NCBI GenBank assembly: GCA_018881555.1
Contig: JACAXG010000235.1
Coordinates: 416,035 to 480,034, forward strand
DNA: 64,000 nt
From: Amblyornis subalaris
Taxonomy: Eukaryota; Chordata; Aves; Passeriformes; Ptilonorhynchidae
Reading direction: 5' to 3'
Shown in pieces: positions 58,466 to 64,000 of the stretch (positions are counted from its first letter, which is position 1; each line of letters opens with the position of its first letter). The notes under the pieces were generated by a model that searched no databases, was not told the DNA's origin, and worked only from the letters and a program-made list of their open reading frames with translations. A program made the translations under genes and the position numbers.

Positions 58466-58562
58466 GAGTGCTGTGTTTGAGTGGCAGACTGCCCTTCAAA
58501 ATGAGGCGTGGGCAAAGAGGATATCAGCGAGAACCATCAGATGTCTGGAAACCACATGAACT
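58466..58562 (+). other. Splice-bounded segment C, possible unannotated or lncRNA exon
   Basis: Acceptor TTCCATATCCACAG ends at 58465 and donor GAACT then GTAAGTAA starts at 58563. One frame is open throughout and contains an ATG (58501-58503) followed by MRRGQRGYQREPSDVWKPHE. No family recognised. Its phase cannot be tied to segments A and B. Confidence 0.25.
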
Positions 58563-61500
58563 GTAAGTAAATATGAAGTGGGAGGAGTTGTTTAGCCCAG
58601 AAAAGAGTCAGTGTGTAGCCTATTATTGACAAAAAAAGCAAATGGGAAGGGATCAGTCTGCAGCCACGTTCCCTTTAATCAGGGCAGATATAGGAGTACC
58701 TAAATTATACCAAATGAAATTTAGGGTAAACATCGTGGACAAACTTTGTAGCTGCAAGGACAATTAAGCATTGAACGAGTGGCCAGGGGAGATGGTGGTG
58801 TTTCCAGCCCAGGCTGGAACCACAGGTTCGGTTTCCTCACCACAGGTGAGGTTTCCAGAACAGGCTAGACGAACAGGTGCTCAAGAGCAAGCATATTAGT
58901 TTTCACTTATTCTCCAGGCAGTCCCTTTTCCCAGGGCTCTCCTTCTTCTTCTCTGCGGATATAACTGCTTTGTCACCACCCCCCCTATCCTGCAAGCACC
59001 AGCTGCCTTCAGAGGGCCTGACAGGCTACATATCCCATGCAATCCTTGGCAACTTGCTTGGGTTTGCAATTTACTGCTTCTGTGCAAGACTGGAACAAAA
59101 CCTTGTGTGCCTTACCTTTGAAATATTACCTGTCCACTGATATTAGTTCACATAATAAAGGTGCAGCCTACTCCACATCACGTGGCTCGGCTAGAAGCTA
59201 GACCAGCAACACCACCAGGCCCACTCGCTGTCCTCCCACTCCCACCTGCATTGATCAGGTCAAGTGCACAGCGTTTTGCAAGGGCTGAACACCAGACTTG
59301 AATCCTGGCTTGGCTGACAGAGCCCGAGTACAGAGCCTTGCCCAGGGACAGCTTCCTCTTTGCGAAGTGAGTGCCGCAGACAGTCCGTTGGNGGTTTTCA
59401 CTGTGTCTGTTCCGGCCCTGGAAGTTGCGCCTTTTAGGCATTCTGTGGTCCGGCTGTGTCCGGTGCCTGATGACAGCCTTACAGACAGCTGCGGCAAACA
59501 CAGTGGGAAGCTCATAGGAAAAAATGGGTGCACACTCCAACAGCTGCTTTCCAAAAAAGCCTTCTGGGGCTCAATGCACAGCGATAACTTTGTACCTAGC
59601 TAGAGACAGTCCTTTTTCAGCCACGCTGCCTGACAAAACAAAAATTGTCCCATCTCCACATAGCCCAAGTGTTTCATAACAGCTGTTGCTACAACCAAAC
59701 CCCCATCCCTCCAACTGCCTCTTACTAATTGCAAGGTGTAGCACTGCTGCTCGGCTCCTGGGGCCTGTTTGACCAAGGCCTTCGCACCCATTTCAGGATG
59801 AGTGGGAAGCTAACCAGTAGCAGTCATCTCCACTCACCTAGACAGAGATATCCAGGTTAGCCATGATTCCTTACTGCCTGGCATTTCTGTTCATGCTTCC
59901 ATTCACACGCCCAGGATTATGATAACTTCTACCTAAAGCTTGTGCCAGTTCTGCCTGGCTCTGCCCTCAGAAGATTTGGGAGTTTGTTTTGAAGCTGCCT
60001 TTAGTGATGCGTTATCAGTGACTGACCATTCAAATAGCCCAGTCNCACAGGATTGTTCTGCTTCCTGTAGTCTTTCACTTGTCATTTGTTTCTCATGAAG
60101 ATCCCATGTCCAAGGAGCCCTAATCCTCCAGGAAAATCTATTTAAGTTGTCCCTGTAATCAGGTGTACAATAGTGTATAATCTTTAAGCCAGACACCACA
60201 CTCCACATGCAAAGAAAGCAGTTGCATCTACAGTGTGAAGCCTGCGAGACAAGTTTTCCTTTAACCCACCACCTGATAAGTAGAGAGCTTTAGCATGGCT
60301 GTCAGAATTCCCTGAAGCAAAGGCTATAAAGAAGTAGGATTTGGCAAGAGCTGCTGTCATCTGCAAGACTGGCTCTTTGATCCTCCTTACACTTGTGTAA
60401 TCATGCCAACATCTCTGCAAAACAGAGCAACAGAGCTGTTGCAAAAAGGCAATCTCCTTCTCACTTGCTTTCTTCCTCTGATGGAATTTTTTCTTGGTCA
60501 CTTTTATTTTTATACAGTAATAAAAGCCCCACACCTGCCTCTCCACAGTCTCTACCTTTATATTGCAGCATTACCCGTATTACAGGTATTTCCTTGATTT
60601 CTCACTGTAAAAGTCATATATATATAAGAACTATAAAGGGACATGGACTGTTCCTTTCAGAAACAGAAACAGTCTAGTGAAGCATAAGAAGCAAAAGGAT
60701 TTGGTAGTTTGATCATGATTGCAAATGAAAGCTTGCATGCTATTTGTACATGTATTTTTATCTCTGTGTATTTTATGTACCTCATTAAAGTACATCCACT
60801 ATGTTAATAATTCAATATTCATTGAAATATGTCAAGATTAACAGTATATAAGTACAGGTGGAATACAGAGTCAAACAGAAATTATTATTTTACTTGAGAC
60901 CCTTTGTACATCAGATGAAAGCTGAGGGAGATAAAAATACATGTACAAATGGCATGCAAGAAACTAGACTGTTTCTGCTTCTGAAAGGAACAAGCCATGT
61001 CCAAGCTGCTGAACTATACTTATGAAGAAAGCATGAAATCAGAGCTTCCCAACATGTGCCTTTACAGTTAACATCCACCACAAAATTAGTACTTTCTTTA
61101 AGAACATGTGTTTTTAAGTGGGAGCATCTTTGGAACCTTTGCATAGGTATTTTTAGAATCAAAACCAAACGGAATTTGCACACTTGAAGCACTGCCTTTA
61201 TTCTGTGTCGGTATAGCAGCCGGTACAACAGGTCTTAGTTGACAACCAGAGCTCCTGTAAACTGACACAGTGTTTGTCTTTTAAAAAAGCCCAACTCCTG
61301 CACTGCCATCTACCAGTGTGGGAATTACGTTCTTCAGAGGATCCTGCATTTTACGCAACTCTGGATTATGTCTTTTATAGGGGCAAATGGAACCCTTTCA
61401 TTTACCAGTACTTGAAATACAAGGTGCCATTTAGAAAAGACACAGTGCTGGGCTCCCTTTCCCTTGGGACCTGCAACACAGCTCGGTGTTTCTGCAGGTC

Positions 61501-63560
61501 CTGGAATATTCTTGAACAGAATTGGAACGTGGGAGAAAATACAGTGTTCATTGTAAACATGGCGTGAGTTCATTGACCCAAGGCAGCAAACCAGGTCCCA
61601 AAGTTATCAGTTTATATTTGCCCGTAAATATTGGGCTTCCGTGAGTANCTGTATTTAGTGGGTTTGTCCGGTACTGGTGTGTCTTATTCTCTGTATAGTC
61701 ATTTACACCAGCACACAGAGACATGAAGGTTTATTTGGATCAGAGTGGTAACAGCTGACATGCACTCACTTAACCCTTCTCTCCTACACATTCATCAGTC
61801 CTTTTCCTTCTCTTGTTCTCTATTTACATCTAAGATGACATTTCAGACACGAGAGCAAAAGAAAAGATCATTATTCTCTGCAGCACAAGGGCCAGATTTT
61901 CCATTGCTTTCCACTGTGCCAGGGAAAGTCATTTGGCTTTACTGTGGCTCAAGAGGAGCTCAGAGCAGCCCAACTGCTTTGTGCCCTCTCTTTGAGGCAG
62001 CTCAAGAGACAGCAGAAGGTGAGGTGGAAGGTCAGGTGTATGGCACATAGTCTGTAACCTAAACAAATGCCATCCATCAGCTGGGCTGCACTGGGTACGT
62101 GTGCCCTCTGAATGTGAAAAACTCAGCACACGGAAACTTTCTCAGGACACCTGAACTATAGAGGACAGTTTTCCCTCAGCCATTCACAGATAGAGACAGA
62201 GCATTAAGTTGTTCTGCTTGGTTCAGCAGCATTAGCAGGCTCCCTCACTGCCCAAGAGCTCATCTCCCTTGCAAACAACAAGAAAATTCCTTGAATGCCA
62301 GAACAACTGTTGCTCATTCTTGCCCAAGCATTACCCAGTACTGTCTTTGGACCAAATACGGTTTTAGCAAAGTAATTTAAGTGATAAATCAGGCAAAGTC
62401 TACAGCAGATTGACATGGAGATCATGTTGTTTTTTATTGAACTGCATTGCAGAAAACAGGAAAATAGCAAGCAGAGCTATTTTGCTTTAACCCCACACTG
62501 GAGGTAAAGAACAGGCCATATTTGACTAACAGGAATCTCTACAGCAAAATTTAAAACCTAATATGACTGTTGGGATGCTCTTTACACCAGCATTGTGATG
62601 CCGGAGGGAGGCAAAGAGAAAGATTCCATTTATTTTTGGAATGCTGAAAAACCTCCACCAATAATAAGGGTGAGATTTGAAGCATTTAAAGAATATAAAC
62701 TTTGTATGCAGTGCTCCCCAGTGATGCCTGACATCCCAGATGGTAATCCTAAACAGGACCTAGACAGGACCAGTCAAATTGCTTCTCCAGACAAAGCTTG
62801 TCTAAAACTCCTTTTCCATTTTTCTGACCTGTGTTTTCATGTAATGATAATTTGCAAGCTGCGGGTATTCAGTTTCACTGAAGGAACAAAAAAAAAGCTT
62901 TCTCTTGCAAAATATTTTTAAAAAGCAGTTGGGAGGGAGAACTCAGGCCTCATCTCTTCTCTGCAAAACACAGCCTTACTTCTAATGTTCTTCATTTTGA
63001 GCCATTTCAGCATTACTCTGTACCTCGTTTTTGACTCGTTATGGGAGGATAATACACACGAACTGTGCGCTCAAGGTACTTCACCATTTTAATGAGCTAA
63101 TACACATTGTTATCAACAGCATATTTCTTGTTTAAGTACCTCGATCCTGACAGTCTGAAGCATGTCTTTAATAGTCCAGAAACAGTCCTACTGTGAAGGG
63201 AATGATGCAGTGGTAAGGGAGCCTGAAACATAAAAGCCTTTTGCAGCTCACCAGCTCACCCGCACAGGCCCTGAGCACCTTGTGCCAGTGGGGCACTGCG
63301 AGGTGAGTGACACACAGGGCTGGGTTTCAGACAGGTGACGGAACTGGGAAGGCAGAAATCTTCCAGGCGTAACTCCCATTAACCTNTGTACCTGTTTCCA
63401 AAGGGAACTGTCATTTCCCTGTTGGTTAAGTTTTCATCCAGGCTGTTGCTGGCGAGCCATCGAAGCATCCAGCCAATCCTGCTCACACAACCAGCTGTAC
63501 GATCATAGGGGAGAGAACAGNAGCTAGACGTGAGAAGGCTTTTGGCCTCCTGCTGTGCGT
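58563..63560. other. Intergenic region, no recognised gene
   Basis: Contains a 20-base tandem duplication (58819-58858) and a possible MIR-like remnant around 59297-59370 (GACTTGAATCCTGGCTTGGC, then GCCTTGCCCAGGGACAGCTT, CCTCTTTGCGAAG). Otherwise only short unassigned open frames on both strands. Confidence 0.4.
58819..58858 (+). repeat. 20-base tandem duplication ACCACAGGT..GGTTTCC
   Basis: ACCACAGGTTCGGTTTCCTC is followed at once by ACCACAGGTGAGGTTTCCAG, 16 of 20 bases identical. Just to the left lies a near-perfect inverted repeat, TTCCAGCC-CA-GGCTGGAA (58802-58819). ACCACA is a RUNX core, so the unit presents it twice at 20-base spacing. Confidence 0.65.
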
Positions 63561-63583
63561 AGATTATGATATAATGCCTAAAA

Positions 63584-63881
63584 GTTGGCATGGCAACCAA
63601 ACGCTTGGCAACAAAATGTCACGGCCAAGGAACGGGTCCAGAAGAGGGCCAAGCAAAAGCGCTGCCCAGCTCTTCCACGGGCAGATCTGTGCCCTGCATA
63701 CCCGTTTTGTCAGCACTTCTGTAGCAGCCGGGATTACAGCAGAAGAAAGTGTTATTAATAAGCTAGGCAGGTCTGCAATAAGTGAATAGCAACTTTTCTC
63801 CAAAACACTTGCGATGGACCCCGGCGCCTCGTTCAGGCTCCTTTTGCTCCGTCCACCAATTGCCACACGTTGCCAGGAGAC
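63584..63881. promoter_or_regulatory. Cluster of RFX X-box-like sites and CCAAT box (candidate promoter)
   Basis: GTTGGCATGGCAAC (63584-63597) differs by one base from the palindromic X-box GTTGCCATGGCAAC. A half site TTGGCAAC follows at 63605-63612, and GTTGCCAGGAGAC is at 63869-63881 beside a CCAAT (63856-63860). CpGs are locally enriched from about 63810 to 63920. The grouping suggests a promoter for a gene or RNA extending past the right edge; no product can be named. Confidence 0.35.
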
Positions 63882-64000
63882 GGTCTTGCTCCACACGAGG
63901 ACTCGCCGCTGACTGCCACTGTGCTCCCTCTCTGTGTCCCCCTCCTCCCCTGTCCTGCTTCTGCTCCCGATCCACGCAGTGACAGAAGCCTGGCAGTGCT

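Noticed and set aside
36144..64000. Exons of ANXA3, the expected upstream neighbour
   Set aside because: No annexin repeat motif or the terminal CGGDD-type ending was found on either strand.

Overview
This is vertebrate nuclear DNA, most likely from a bird and probably a songbird (passerine). It has GT-AG introns, a compact gene inside a CpG island promoter, CR1 LINE 3' ends, and one tRNA-Ile-derived SINE with a CR1-like tail, a repeat type I know from passerines. There is no bacterial, phage or CRISPR content. Scattered single N bases mark unresolved consensus positions.

Left half (1 to about 35,600): the minus strand carries BMP2K (BMP-2-inducible kinase, also called BIKE), a Numb-associated-kinase-family Ser/Thr kinase related to AAK1 and GAK. 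I could place 14 consecutive coding exons with exact splice sites: exon 1 (start codon 34853-34851) inside the CpG island, an 18.8 kb intron 1, then exons 2-14 between 15909 and 2559. The reading phase is continuous across all 13 junctions and encodes 602 residues plus one base. Exons 1-8 hold a complete kinase domain with every catalytic motif intact. Exons 9-14 encode the conserved linker, a Gln-rich region and an NPF motif. Reading through the exon 14 donor gives 12 more residues and a stop, which matches the short BMP2K isoform; a poly(A) signal lies about 480 bases downstream. The exons of the long C-terminal tail lie beyond the left edge.

Promoter (about 34,290-35,610): GC-rich and TATA-less as far as I can see, with an ETS site, a palindromic CACGTG E-box, GC boxes and a YY1-type site. 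Just upstream of the gene (to its right) are a CR1 3' end (35,610-35,756) and the SINE (36,010-36,143).

Right half (36,144-64,000): no recognisable protein-coding gene. In mammals ANXA3 lies upstream of BMP2K, but I found no annexin exon here. The region holds an older CR1 fragment, possible ancient SINE remnants, an AT-rich homeodomain-type palindrome, three isolated stretches bounded by good splice sites on the plus strand (possible lncRNA or unannotated exons), and a CpG-enriched cluster of RFX X-box-like sites at the right end that could be another promoter.

I found no credible new biological system. The most useful points are the conserved alternative C-terminus of BMP2K, its short Gln-rich tract, the lineage-marking SINE, the repetitive LTR-like insert in intron 1 and the unexplained splice-bounded segments.
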